A DNA stretch of 36,704 nt from an uncultured Alphaproteobacteria bacterium (GCA_945957365.1 CAMFKI010000035.1:1-36704), one strand, 5' to 3'. Positions 27,284 to 33,912 are shown, numbered from the stretch's first letter. The notes: generated by a model from the sequence alone, not told the origin. Made by a program: numbers and translations.

Positions 27284-28087
27284 ATGCCGATATCAGTGAA
27301 GGCCAGGCGCGCCCGCCCTGCCGCTTGGGGCGCAGCCCTCGCCGTGGCCCTTGCGGCCGCCATTCCGGCCGCGGGAGTGGCCCACGCCGATGATGCGGCC
27401 ATCAAGGCCCTCGTCAAGAGCATGTCCGATTACCTCGCCGCCCAGAAGTCGATTTCCTTCGACATGGAAAGCACGCTCGAGGTGGTGACCAAGGATGGCC
27501 AGCGCCTCGCGCTCGCCAGTTCCGGCGCCATCGAGATGAGCCGGCCCGACAAGATCCGGGCGGAGCGAAAGGGCGGCTTTGCCGACATCGAGGCGGTCTA
27601 CGACGGCAAGACGCTGAGCCTGCTGGGCAAGAACCTGAACCTCTATACCCAGATCCCGATCACCGGCGACATCGACCACCTGATCGACGAGCTGCGCGAC
27701 AAATACGGCCGCCCGCTGCCCGCCGCCGATCTGCTGATGACCGACTCCTACAAGCAGCTCATGACCGAAGTGAAGGACGTCAAGTACCTGGGTCCGGGCG
27801 TCATCCTCGGCCAGACCTGCGAGCATGTCGCCATGCGGGCCGAGGACGTGGACCTGCAGCTGTGGATCGCCCAGGGCGATGCGCCCCATCCCTGCCGCTA
27901 CACCATCACCAGCCGCACCGTGGCCGGTGAACCGCAATACACCGTCGACATCTGGAACTGGAAGTCGAGCACCGACGCCGGCACCGCCGACTTCACCTTC
28001 TCGCCGCCGGCCGGCGCCCAGCAGGTCGAGCCTGCGAAGCTCACCGACACCGACGAACTGCCCTCGCACCTCACCCCCAAGAACTGA
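27284..28087 (+). CDS. DUF2092 family periplasmic protein
   Basis: A 267-residue exported protein. The signal peptide has a basic start (MPISVKARRARPAAWG) and a long Ala-rich core ending AAGVAHA before DDAAIK. The mature part matches DUF2092: SFDMESTLEVVTKDGQRLAL, MSRPDKIRAERKGGFADIEAVYDGKTLSLLGKN in sequence, VKYLGPGVILGQTCEHVAMR, and DFTFSPPAGAQQVE. The fold is probably LolA-like, a large beta sheet that can hold a lipid or hydrophobic ligand, but no function is established. TTGGAG stands 7 bases before ATG 27284. A small exported protein follows in the same direction, and the pair probably forms an operon. Confidence 0.87.
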   Translation: MPISVKARRARPAAWGAALAVALAAAIPAAGVAHADDAAIKALVKSMSDYLAAQKSISFDMESTLEVVTKDGQRLALASSGAIEMSRPDKIRAERKGGFADIEAVYDGKTLSLLGKNLNLYTQIPITGDIDHLIDELRDKYGRPLPAADLLMTDSYKQLMTEVKDVKYLGPGVILGQTCEHVAMRAEDVDLQLWIAQGDAPHPCRYTITSRTVAGEPQYTVDIWNWKSSTDAGTADFTFSPPAGAQQVEPAKLTDTDELPSHLTPKN

Positions 28088-28114
28088 ACACGCACTGAAG
28101 CCATGAGGATCACC

Positions 28115-28321
28115 ATGATCAAGCGGTTGGGACTTCTCGCCTTCTCCACGCTCGCCGTGGCCTTCGCCATCGAACTGGGGGGCCATGCGCTGGCCCCCGG
28201 GCAGATCGGCGTCGTCACCCCGGCCAATGCCATCATCGGCATGCCGATGACCCCGGTCAGCGTCGCCGGCGTCGCCCGCCGGACGGCGCGCCGCTGCGCC
28301 GTGGGCGTTTACTACTGCTGA
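28115..28321 (+). CDS. Small exported protein downstream of DUF2092
   Basis: A 68-residue product starting MIKRLGLLAFSTLAVAFAI, a signal peptide or single membrane anchor. The body contains VVTPANAIIGMPMTPVSVAG and ends with basic residues and two cysteines (RRTARRCAVGVYYC). GAGG lies 6 bases before ATG 28115; an ATG at 28103 is the alternative start. I do not recognise a named family. The position 27 bases after the DUF2092 gene, with a hairpin right after the stop, suggests the two genes make one short operon and that this protein works with the DUF2092 protein at the envelope. Confidence 0.65.
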   Translation: MIKRLGLLAFSTLAVAFAIELGGHALAPGQIGVVTPANAIIGMPMTPVSVAGVARRTARRCAVGVYYC

Positions 28322-28328
28322 CAATGCA

Positions 28329-28357
28329 GAAGGGGCGGATCCCTGCCCCGCCCCTTC
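28329..28357 (+). terminator. Hairpin after the DUF2092 operon
   Basis: GAAGGGGCGG (28329-28338) pairs perfectly with CCGCCCCTTC (28348-28357) around a 9-base loop, 8 bases after the stop at 28321. The stem is strong, but no T-run follows on either strand. It is therefore a likely but imperfect terminator between two convergent genes. Confidence 0.55.
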
Positions 28358-28386
28358 GTGCCGTCATCCCCACTTCTCCGGAAAGA

Positions 28387-28836
28387 TCAGGACGCCTTGC
28401 TCCGCAGTTCCGGGAACATGGAAGCAGGGCCCGGATTTTCCCGTGACGCCTCCGCAGTGAGTTGCTGCACGCGGTCGTGCAGCAGCTGGTATCTCAGGTC
28501 GTAATTGTCTTCCGAGAGTTTCTCGACAATGCGGTCGAGGGCGCGTGCGTGTTCCCGGGTGCTGACGGCCTCCTCGACCAGGCGATTTTCCTGAAGGTGA
28601 GCCAGCGCTGCCTCGCGTTCGGTTCTCGCCACCACGGATTCGACCCAGACGGCGGTGGCGAAGGCAAGGACGGTAAAGACGACGCCCAGAGCGAGCACCG
28701 CGGGCTCCCGAGCGCCCGTCCGGATATTGTCGATGATGTCGCCCCAATGAAATCCCGCGAGTGCCGCGAAGACGATCAGGAGCCCCATCAGGACCAGCCT
28801 CGTGCGCCGGCAGCTTTGGCAAGTGTCAAAATCCAT
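28387..28836 (-). CDS. Hypothetical membrane protein with coiled coil
   Basis: A 149-residue protein starting MDFDTCQSCRRTRLVLMG. It has an N-terminal CxxC, two transmembrane segments (LVLMGLLIVFAALAGFHW and AVLALGVVFTVLAFATAVWV) and a charged helical C-terminal half (EREAALAHLQENRLVEEAVS) with coiled-coil character. I recognise no family. The open frame continues upstream to 29109, but that part is Arg/Cys-rich and unlike a protein, and AGGGAAC precedes ATG 28836. It converges with the DUF2092 operon and stands alone on this strand. Confidence 0.65.
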   Translation of the reverse strand: MDFDTCQSCRRTRLVLMGLLIVFAALAGFHWGDIIDNIRTGAREPAVLALGVVFTVLAFATAVWVESVVARTEREAALAHLQENRLVEEAVSTREHARALDRIVEKLSEDNYDLRYQLLHDRVQQLTAEASRENPGPASMFPELRSKAS

Positions 28837-29174
28837 CGTCGAGTTCCCTTCGTGGTTCCCGGGCTGACTTTCCCGCCAAGAGCGCAGGCATCGCCGGTTT
28901 GAAATCCTCATGCACGATTCTGCTATATTAGTTATAATACTTACGTGGTTTCCGGCTTGATCTCGGTCAAACCCAGGGGTGTGCTGGCCAAAATATCTCG
29001 CGGGGCGGTGCCGAAGGCAGCGGGCGCGGCAACATCGCCAAATGGTAAACCATGCGCGGCAATTACCGGTAGCAATTGTACAAGTTGTGATATATTGACG
29101 TATCGGCATTTTTGAATAGTTTGGATATCAGATCTTTCATTCAGACGAGGTGTCTGCTCGGCCGGAGAACTGAA
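28837..29174. promoter_or_regulatory. Divergent AT-rich intergenic region with a possible plus-strand promoter
   Basis: This 338-base gap separates two divergent genes and is AT-rich in its middle (TATATTAGTTATAATAC around 28924-28940). A possible plus-strand promoter is TTGACG at 29095-29100 with TAGTTT at 29117-29122 (16-base spacer), which would serve the gene at 29175. The -35 matches well and the -10 poorly. I see no gene in it. Confidence 0.35.
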
Positions 29175-29717
29175 ATGCACATGTTGGCCCCGACTCACGA
29201 CACGACTCCGAAGATTTCCGGTACGATGCTTCGGCTCCCGCCGATCGACCGGGGCAGCCTGGGCCGGATCATGCTGAGGTTCATCGGCCACCTGCCCTTC
29301 TTCAAGTTTGCCTCCGCCCTGATCCTGCCGGCCGGCCTCAATCTCGCCGGCGCCGCGGCAATCGCGCTATCCTACTCGGTGTTCTGCTGCGAGATCGCCG
29401 GCTGGCTGGAAGCGCGCCAGCAAGGGCCCACGCCGTCCTTCCGTTCGGCCGAAACCCCGCTCATCGGCTCGCTCACCCTCGTGGTCATCATGGCGCTGTG
29501 CACGCCGATCTGGACGCTCGCCCTGTCGCCCGCCTCGTTCGGGCCCTACCTCGAGAATCCGCTGCCGCTGTGGCCGGCCTTCCTGGGACTGATCGCACCA
29601 AGCTGCTTCTGCTTCGCGGCATGCCAGCTGCACACCCGCGCGCATGTTCCCATCGCCCGCCGCCTCGGCCTGCAAGTTCGCCCGCCTGCTCCGGCTCCGA
29701 AGGCCAGCGACCAGTAG
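29175..29717 (+). CDS. Hypothetical integral membrane protein
   Basis: A 180-residue protein. GGAG sits 7 bases before ATG 29175, followed by a polar N-terminus (MHMLAPTHDTTPKISG) and then hydrophobic segments: FFKFASALILPAGLNL, LNLAGAAAIALSYSVFCCEI, IGSLTLVVIMALCTPIWTLA, and LWPAFLGLIAPSCFCFAAC. It ends in a proline-rich basic tail. No family is recognisable. It is the last host gene before the tRNA-Val fragment that marks the border of the mobile element. Confidence 0.6.
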   Translation: MHMLAPTHDTTPKISGTMLRLPPIDRGSLGRIMLRFIGHLPFFKFASALILPAGLNLAGAAAIALSYSVFCCEIAGWLEARQQGPTPSFRSAETPLIGSLTLVVIMALCTPIWTLALSPASFGPYLENPLPLWPAFLGLIAPSCFCFAACQLHTRAHVPIARRLGLQVRPPAPAPKASDQ

Positions 29718-29766
29718 AGCTTCCGGCTCCGGCGTTTGAAACGGCGATCGATCTGTGCGGAGGTCG

Positions 29767-29811
29767 TGGTGGGCGATGAGAGACTCGAACTCCCGACATC
29801 TTCGGTGTAAA
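29767..29811 (-). other. attL: 3' half of a tRNA-Val (TAC) gene
   Basis: On the minus strand this 45-base stretch runs from a complete anticodon loop TTTACAC, through the 3' anticodon stem CGAAG and T-arm GGGAG-TTCGAGT-CTCTC, to ATCGCCC, an A discriminator and CCA. Upstream of the loop the sequence no longer fits a tRNA, so there is no 5' half. This is the copy left at one end when an element integrates into the 3' half of a tRNA gene. The intact tRNA-Val should be at the other end, beyond 36704. Confidence 0.85.
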
Positions 29812-29839
29812 TGAAAAATTGCCTATCCTTCCACCGCTT

Positions 29840-29935
29840 ACCCGAACTTTCGTACCCTTACTTTTCCTGTTGATTTCAGAGAGATGGCGCTTGCTGCAGC
29901 CGAAGTTGTCAGGATACATCTTACCCTGACTTTCC
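29840..29935 (+). repeat. Three 13-base direct repeats, probable integrase arm-binding sites
   Basis: ACCCGAACTTTCG (29840-29852), ACCCTTACTTTTC (29854-29866) and ACCCTGACTTTCC (29923-29935) share the consensus ACCC-[TG]-N-ACTTT-[TC]-C. The first two are 14 bases apart and all lie between the tRNA core and the integrase start. That is where the arm-type sites of an attP arm are expected for integrases with an N-terminal arm-binding domain. Confidence 0.6.
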
Positions 29936-29951
29936 GCTTTCTGCTGACACC

Positions 29952-31286
29952 GTGTTGACACGGCACGAATTCGGGGCCGCCCAAAGGGTTGATTTGAGCA
30001 AGATCACAAAGCGTCTGGTCGACAGCGTTGGGCCCTCCGCCGATGGAAAGCGGCTCTACCTTTGGGATGAGGAGATCAAGGGTTTCGCGCTCGTGGTCCT
30101 GCCATCTGGTGTGAAGAGCTACGTATTCCAGTACCGAAATCGCCTGCAGGTGAACCGGCGCCTCACAATCGGAAAGCACGGCAAGGTCACGGCTGAGCAG
30201 GCCCGCGATGTGGCGAGAGACTTGCGGGCGGCTGTAAGTGCTGGCCGCGACCCCCTGGCCGAGAAGCGGGACATCCAAGCCACCCCCACTGTGGGCGAGT
30301 TGCTGGACGCCTACTTGAAGTCCGCCGCCTACCTGGACAAGGCGCCAAGCACCCAGTTGATTGAGAAGGGTCGCGTCGAGCGCCACCTCCGCCCCCTGCT
30401 CGGAAAATACCGGACAACGGAGCTCACCAAGGACCAGGTCGAGAGAGCCCGCAACGGCATCCGGGACGGCAAGACTGCCACGAAGGTCAAGACCAAGGCC
30501 CGCGGCGTTGCGAGGGTCCGCGGTGGCCCTATCACCGCCCGAGAGTGCATTGCCCTCGCCCGCTTTATCTTCAATTGGGCCATCGCGAACAAGCTCACCA
30601 CCACGAACCCTTGTGAGGGCGTCGCCCTGCCGCCGATCGGCAAGCGGACAGCCATCCTCGAGGACGCCGAGGCCTATGGAGCGTTGTTCCGGGCTCTCGC
30701 CGACATGGAAGGCCGAAAGGTCATTCGAGCGGCCGCCGCTGACGCGATCCGCATCCTGGCGCTCACCGGAGCGCGTAAGAGCGAAATTGCGAAGTTGCGG
30801 TGGGGGCACGTCGACCTGAAGGCTGGGAAGATCACCCTGCCCCCAGCTGCTCACAAGACCGGGAGGAAGACGGGCAGCAAAACAATCAATCTCCCATCGG
30901 TCGCCCAGGAGATCATCGGGCGCCAGCCAAAGGGTGGCCCTGAGGCCCTCGTGTTCGCGCCCGGCCGAGGCGCTGGCCCCATCTCGCTGGCAAAGCCCTG
31001 GATGCAGGTTCGCGCCGCCGCCGGTCTTCCGGAGAAGCTGGGGCTGCACGGTCTTCGCCACAGCGTCGGAAGCCACCTGGCGATGAATGGGGCCCAGCTA
31101 CCCGCAATCATGGAAGCCCTTGGCCATCGGCAGCTGTCGACTGTCGCGCGCTACATCCACTACGCCGAAAGCGCGAAGCAAAGGCTCGCCGAACAAGCCG
31201 CTGCGCCGGCAATCGCGGGCCTCGCGGTGGCCGAGGGTAAGCGGCCAGCGGTCGTCTCGACATTGGCTGGGGGAAAGAAGGCATGA
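29952..31286 (+). CDS. int: Tyrosine site-specific integrase
   Basis: A 444-residue integrase with a DUF4102-type N-terminal arm-binding domain (YLWDEEIKGFALVVLPSG, RRLTIGKHGKVTAEQARDVA), a core-binding domain (~90-230) and a catalytic domain. The catalytic residues are visible: R275 in TGARKSEIAKLRW, H366 and R369 in HGLRHSVGSH, a second His in LGHRQLSTVARY, and the nucleophile Y401. The start is GTG 29952. The upstream region carries the tRNA-Val core and arm-type repeats, so the target is tRNA-Val(TAC). The next gene overlaps the stop by 4 bases, which is unusual because integrases are often transcribed alone. Confidence 0.95.
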   Translation: MLTRHEFGAAQRVDLSKITKRLVDSVGPSADGKRLYLWDEEIKGFALVVLPSGVKSYVFQYRNRLQVNRRLTIGKHGKVTAEQARDVARDLRAAVSAGRDPLAEKRDIQATPTVGELLDAYLKSAAYLDKAPSTQLIEKGRVERHLRPLLGKYRTTELTKDQVERARNGIRDGKTATKVKTKARGVARVRGGPITARECIALARFIFNWAIANKLTTTNPCEGVALPPIGKRTAILEDAEAYGALFRALADMEGRKVIRAAAADAIRILALTGARKSEIAKLRWGHVDLKAGKITLPPAAHKTGRKTGSKTINLPSVAQEIIGRQPKGGPEALVFAPGRGAGPISLAKPWMQVRAAAGLPEKLGLHGLRHSVGSHLAMNGAQLPAIMEALGHRQLSTVARYIHYAESAKQRLAEQAAAPAIAGLAVAEGKRPAVVSTLAGGKKA

Positions 31287-32104
31287 AGCTCGAAGACCTC
31301 CCCTCCGCTCAAGTCCGAGACCAGGTCATTCTGATGGCGGCGGAGCTCGACGACGATATCTGCTGGACAGGTCTGCTACTCTACCAAGTTACGGGAAGGC
31401 CTCCTCAATCGAGTCTTCTGTTCTACCTCGAACGCGGCCTTAAGGAGATCGCGAACGTAAGCAAAAAGATTGCGAACGCGAAGACCGAGGCCGAGGCTGT
31501 TGCAGCGGATTTGCAACGCAAGCACATTCTTGGAGCGGTCGAGGAAGCCGAGAAGGCAATCCTCGACCTCACTCAGAATTGGCTCAGACGTGGCGTCGTG
31601 AACATGGATGATCCAGGCGCTCGAGGCGGATTCGTTGCCATCGGCAAGCGCAAGCTTGGCGGTGAGTTTGAGCTAGTTCCGGCAGAGCATTGGGAGCTCG
31701 GCATTCCAGACTGGTTGACCATGAAGCTGGCGCTTCCGTCGGATCTCTGGTTCGCCGTCCGCGTCATAGACGTGAGGGATCTATCCCCAGAAGAAGCAGC
31801 CCTGATCACCGAGCCACAGTCCCCTCCTCCTCAGCCCGGTCCGGACGCTGGATCCTCGCCCGACAGCAAAGTGAGCCCCGCGAAGCTAAGCGCCTTCCTT
31901 CGAGAGTTTGCCGACGGTAGGCCTCCCGGGACCAATTCCGTCGATGCCTTTTGGTCTGCTGCTCGCGAGCACTTTGCACCGCGGCACGTAACTAGGGCGC
32001 GCGTCATTAGATGGATGAAGGAATCGCTGTCTCCCGACGAGCGTCTGGGGCGCGGACAGAAAAACCAAAGTTGGCGATTTGGCGAGCACAAGAAAAAAGC
32101 CTAA
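31283..32104 (+). CDS. Hypothetical protein coupled to the integrase
   Basis: A 273-residue soluble protein whose ATG overlaps the integrase stop (ATGA). The N-terminal ~100 residues are helical and charged (LKEIANVSKKIANAKTEAEA). The middle contains WELGIPDWLTMKLALP. A proline-rich linker (ITEPQSPPPQPGPDAGSSPD) leads to a C-terminal ~70-residue module with AFWSAAREHFAPRHVTRARVIRW, ending in a basic tail; this module looks like a small helical DNA-binding domain. I recognise no family. The coupling suggests a job in integration or excision control, or element maintenance. Confidence 0.7.
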   Translation: MKLEDLPSAQVRDQVILMAAELDDDICWTGLLLYQVTGRPPQSSLLFYLERGLKEIANVSKKIANAKTEAEAVAADLQRKHILGAVEEAEKAILDLTQNWLRRGVVNMDDPGARGGFVAIGKRKLGGEFELVPAEHWELGIPDWLTMKLALPSDLWFAVRVIDVRDLSPEEAALITEPQSPPPQPGPDAGSSPDSKVSPAKLSAFLREFADGRPPGTNSVDAFWSAAREHFAPRHVTRARVIRWMKESLSPDERLGRGQKNQSWRFGEHKKKA

Positions 32105-32122
32105 CCGATACTGCGACTTAGC

Positions 32123-32174
32123 CGTAATCGCCGGAAAATTGCGACCGCGATTACGCGATTAATGACGGCGATTT
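32123..32174. promoter_or_regulatory. Cluster of GCGATT motifs, probable operator or excisionase sites
   Basis: The 113-base gap before the AlpA-like gene holds a 9-bp perfect inverted repeat, CGTAATCGC (32123-32131) and GCGATTACG (32147-32155). Two more GCGATT copies follow in direct orientation at 32155-32160 and 32168-32173. Four copies of a 6-7 base motif in 50 bases suggest a binding site for the AlpA-like protein or another element regulator. Confidence 0.5.
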
Positions 32175-32217
32175 GAACTGCCGCGATCCTTCCTCTGCCA
32201 ACCACAAGGAGGGAGAG

Positions 32218-32439
32218 ATGGCGGAAACCAAAATGCTGGATCGCAAGGAGTCGGCGATCTACTGCACCGACCGCGGATACCGGACTTCCTACAACACGCT
32301 GATGAAACTGGCCTGCACCGGCGGTGGGCCGACCTTCCGAAAATTCGGTGGCCGTGTCATCTACGCGCCCGAAGATCTCGACACCTGGATTGCAAGCCGC
32401 CTTTCTCCGCCGCTCATCTCGACGTCTGAGGCCGCGTGA
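32218..32439 (+). CDS. AlpA/excisionase-like helix-turn-helix regulator
   Basis: A 73-residue protein with a MerR/AlpA-type winged helix: LDRKESAIYCTDRG, TSYNTLMKLACTGGGPTF, then FGGRVIYAPEDLDTWIASR, in which GRVIY-x4-DLD-x-W is the family signature. Such proteins act as excisionases or as activators of integrase and early genes in prophages and satellites; AlpA is the standard master activator of proteobacterial phage-inducible islands. AAGGAGGGA precedes ATG 32218 closely. It is the first of a run of overlapping genes and lies directly after the GCGATT motif cluster. Confidence 0.87.
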   Translation: MAETKMLDRKESAIYCTDRGYRTSYNTLMKLACTGGGPTFRKFGGRVIYAPEDLDTWIASRLSPPLISTSEAA

Positions 32440-32606
32440 TGAAAGGGCCACCTGAAACAATTGCCCCCGCCGGGCGGGCGGGCGCGGCAGGGGCTAGTAG
32501 GATAGACAGTCAGCAGACGGATAATTACTCCACAGCCACGCAAACATCAAGGGCGCCACGGAAGTGGACTGTCGATGCTGAGCTGCGGGTGGAGGTGCTC
32601 ACATGA
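32439..32606 (+). CDS. Small hypothetical protein (55 aa) in the regulator operon
   Basis: ATG 32439 shares one base with the stop of the AlpA-like gene (TGATG), and GAGG lies 6 bases upstream. The 55-residue product starts MKGPPETIAPAGRAG, is rich in Ser/Thr/Gln in the middle and ends KWTVDAELRVEVLT. Its stop overlaps the next ATG (ATGA). No domain is recognised; the evidence is the tight coupling at both ends and the ribosome-binding site. Confidence 0.5.
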   Translation: MKGPPETIAPAGRAGAAGASRIDSQQTDNYSTATQTSRAPRKWTVDAELRVEVLT

Positions 32607-32797
32607 GGAAAGAGCATCTTGAACCCCAAGCAGATCGGGCGTCGGTGCCCTGCTGCATTCACGGCCACCAATGGTCGATCGAGAACACGTATTATCGTGC
32701 GAACGGCTGGAAAAATTGCCGACCCTGCAACGCGGCCGCGGTGAGGCGCTATCGGCGCCGCAGGCGGGTTTTCGCAGGAGGGCCGCGGAATGGGTGA
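32603..32797 (+). CDS. Small Cys/His protein with a zinc-finger-like motif
   Basis: A 64-residue protein with CCIHGHQWSIENTYYR, then NGWKNCRPCNAAAVRRY and a basic run of arginines. The pattern C-x2-H/GH ... N ... C-x2-C followed by R/K-rich helix resembles the short zinc-knuckle core of HNH-type phage proteins, but it is too short for a full HNH nuclease. A metal-binding nucleic-acid protein is the best guess. GGAGG lies 7 bases before ATG 32603, which overlaps the preceding stop. Confidence 0.65.
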   Translation: MRKEHLEPQADRASVPCCIHGHQWSIENTYYRANGWKNCRPCNAAAVRRYRRRRRVFAGGPRNG

Positions 32798-33008
32798 TCG
32801 TTGTGAATTCTGGGAACTCGGCGAGGAGGTCATGGCGGTGGGTGAGCAACGAGCGGTGGCGGTTTACCCAAACCCTGACGGCGACCTAGTCATCCGCCAA
32901 GAGCGTGCGTGGGATGAGGAGGAGGATCACATCATTATCGTCCGCATCGAGAATGCAGAGCGGCTTGCCCAAGCGATTATAAGGGCCGCAACGGAGTATC
33001 GTCCGTGA
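32790..33008 (+). CDS. Small acidic hypothetical protein (72 aa)
   Basis: ATG 32790 overlaps the previous gene by 8 bases and is preceded by GGAGGG at 8 bases. The product is acidic and looks like a compact alpha/beta fold: AVAVYPNPDGDLVIRQER, then DEEEDHIIIVRIENAERLAQ and a short helix. Phage genomes often carry proteins of this type, but no function is known. The next gene starts at a GTG overlapping its stop. Confidence 0.6.
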   Translation: MGDRCEFWELGEEVMAVGEQRAVAVYPNPDGDLVIRQERAWDEEEDHIIIVRIENAERLAQAIIRAATEYRP

Positions 33009-33829
33009 CCGCAGGGCACAAGAAGGGAAGCGAGGACGAGGTTGCCAAGGCCTATGCGGAGCGATGGCTCGCCCTCGAGGGCATGGCCGCTGCGCCGATA
33101 CCCGACTCCGCGAGAGCCGTGGGCGTGCTGCTCATCATCTCCAGAAACATGGAAACGGGACTTTGTTACCCCGGGGAGGCATACTTGGCGGGGCATCTCG
33201 GTTACGAAATAAGTACCGTCAAGCGGGCGAAGAGCCGCTTGCGCGAGGCCGGACTGATTGACTGGACCGTGCGAGGCCGCCTTCATCAATCATTCTACAC
33301 ATTTGACTTTCCCCGCCTCACCGCCCTTGCAACCGAGGCAAGGGAACGTGGGAAGGAAGCGGCGCGCATCCGACAGAGTAGCAGCACAGCAACTTTGCAA
33401 GGTGGCACTACTGCTACTTTGCAAGGTGGCAGTGAAACCACTCTGCAAGCTTCAGCCGACACATCACAGAGTGGCTCTACAATTTCACAGAGTGGCTTTG
33501 GAGATTTACAGAGTGGCTGCCGTGTATCTCACAGAGTGGCTGTAGAGCCACCAGAACAGATAAGGGAACAGATAAAGATAACATCTCATCAACAGAGGGG
33601 CGCCCCGGGGGCGCACGCTGCTGCGCTGCTCGAGGAGCTGAGGCACAAGCGTTCGTCCCACTTCCCGAAGGTCGAGAAGGCTTTCGAGGGAGAGCCGGCG
33701 ACACTCGATACGTATTTCGCACTGGACGTAGAGCGACAGGGGGAGGCGAGCTGGGCCTTGATGAGACCCGGCGGTGGTCGCGACGCAGCCCGCGCGGTAA
33801 TCCTCCAGAGCCGCGGCGGTGAGCCATGA
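33005..33829 (+). CDS. Winged-helix replication-initiator-like protein with an internal repeat array
   Basis: A 274-residue protein. Residues ~30-100 form a winged helix-turn-helix: GVLLIISRNMETGLCYPGEA, then YLAGHLGYEISTVKRAKSRL, then REAGLIDWTVRGR. This is the type used by many phage replication and regulatory proteins. Residues 123-179 are a low-complexity Thr/Ser/Gln/Gly linker encoded by eight regularly spaced DNA repeats, and residues ~200-274 form a second domain. The plan matches phage lambda O, whose gene contains ori. The start is GTG 33005, overlapping the stop of the previous gene. The initiator role is inference from architecture; a transcriptional regulator is the alternative. 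Confidence 0.7.
   Translation: MTAGHKKGSEDEVAKAYAERWLALEGMAAAPIPDSARAVGVLLIISRNMETGLCYPGEAYLAGHLGYEISTVKRAKSRLREAGLIDWTVRGRLHQSFYTFDFPRLTALATEARERGKEAARIRQSSSTATLQGGTTATLQGGSETTLQASADTSQSGSTISQSGFGDLQSGCRVSHRVAVEPPEQIREQIKITSHQQRGAPGAHAAALLEELRHKRSSHFPKVEKAFEGEPATLDTYFALDVERQGEASWALMRPGGGRDAARAVILQSRGGEP
33373..33541 (+). repeat. Iteron-like array of eight units inside the winged-helix gene
   Basis: A core CA-NN-GTGGC recurs at 33374 (one mismatch), 33398, 33422, 33446 (degenerate), 33467, 33488, 33509 and 33532. The spacings are 24, 24, 24, 21, 21, 21 and 23 bases, about two helical turns each. The last four copies are exactly ACAGAGTGGCT; copies two and three are ACTTTGCAAGGTGGCA. The final 23-base step shifts the reading frame, yet the DNA repeat stays perfect. 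The constraint is thus on the DNA and not on the peptide. Confidence 0.8.
33551..33593. other. A-rich tract beside the iteron-like array, possible origin unwinding element
   Basis: Right after the array the sequence turns A/T-rich within otherwise GC-rich DNA and contains GAACAGATAA twice (33554-33563 and 33566-33575, 12 bases apart), followed by AGATAACATCTCATCAAC. One DNA strand is strongly purine-rich. An A-rich stretch next to iterons is the usual place of initial strand opening in lambdoid and plasmid origins. Confidence 0.5.
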
Positions 33830-33912
33830 ACGGGCGTGCCATGCCCGAGGGAGAGCCCCGGCGGCCGCCACGAGCCCTCCGACGAGGAGGCGCGGGGCCC
33901 CTGGCAAATTAA
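33826..33912 (+). CDS. Very small hypothetical ORF (28 aa)
   Basis: ATG 33826 overlaps the stop of the winged-helix gene (ATGA), and the frame encodes a 28-residue Arg/Pro-rich peptide. Support is limited to the coupling; it may be untranslated or only the run-out of coupling signals. The next 84 bases (33913-33996) are AT-richer and contain a weak GGGGT/ACCCC hairpin; no other gene is seen there. Confidence 0.25.
   Translation: MNGRAMPEGEPRRPPRALRRGGAGPLAN

Noticed and set aside
29838..31076. Minus-strand open frame of 412 codons opposite the integrase
   Set aside because: The integrase with all catalytic residues is on the other strand; this frame has no recognisable domain.
33373..33541. 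CRISPR array or protein-level tandem repeat as explanation of the array
   Set aside because: Repeat units are only 9-16 bases with spacers of about 5-15 bases, far below CRISPR dimensions, and the frame change at the last unit argues against selection for a peptide repeat.
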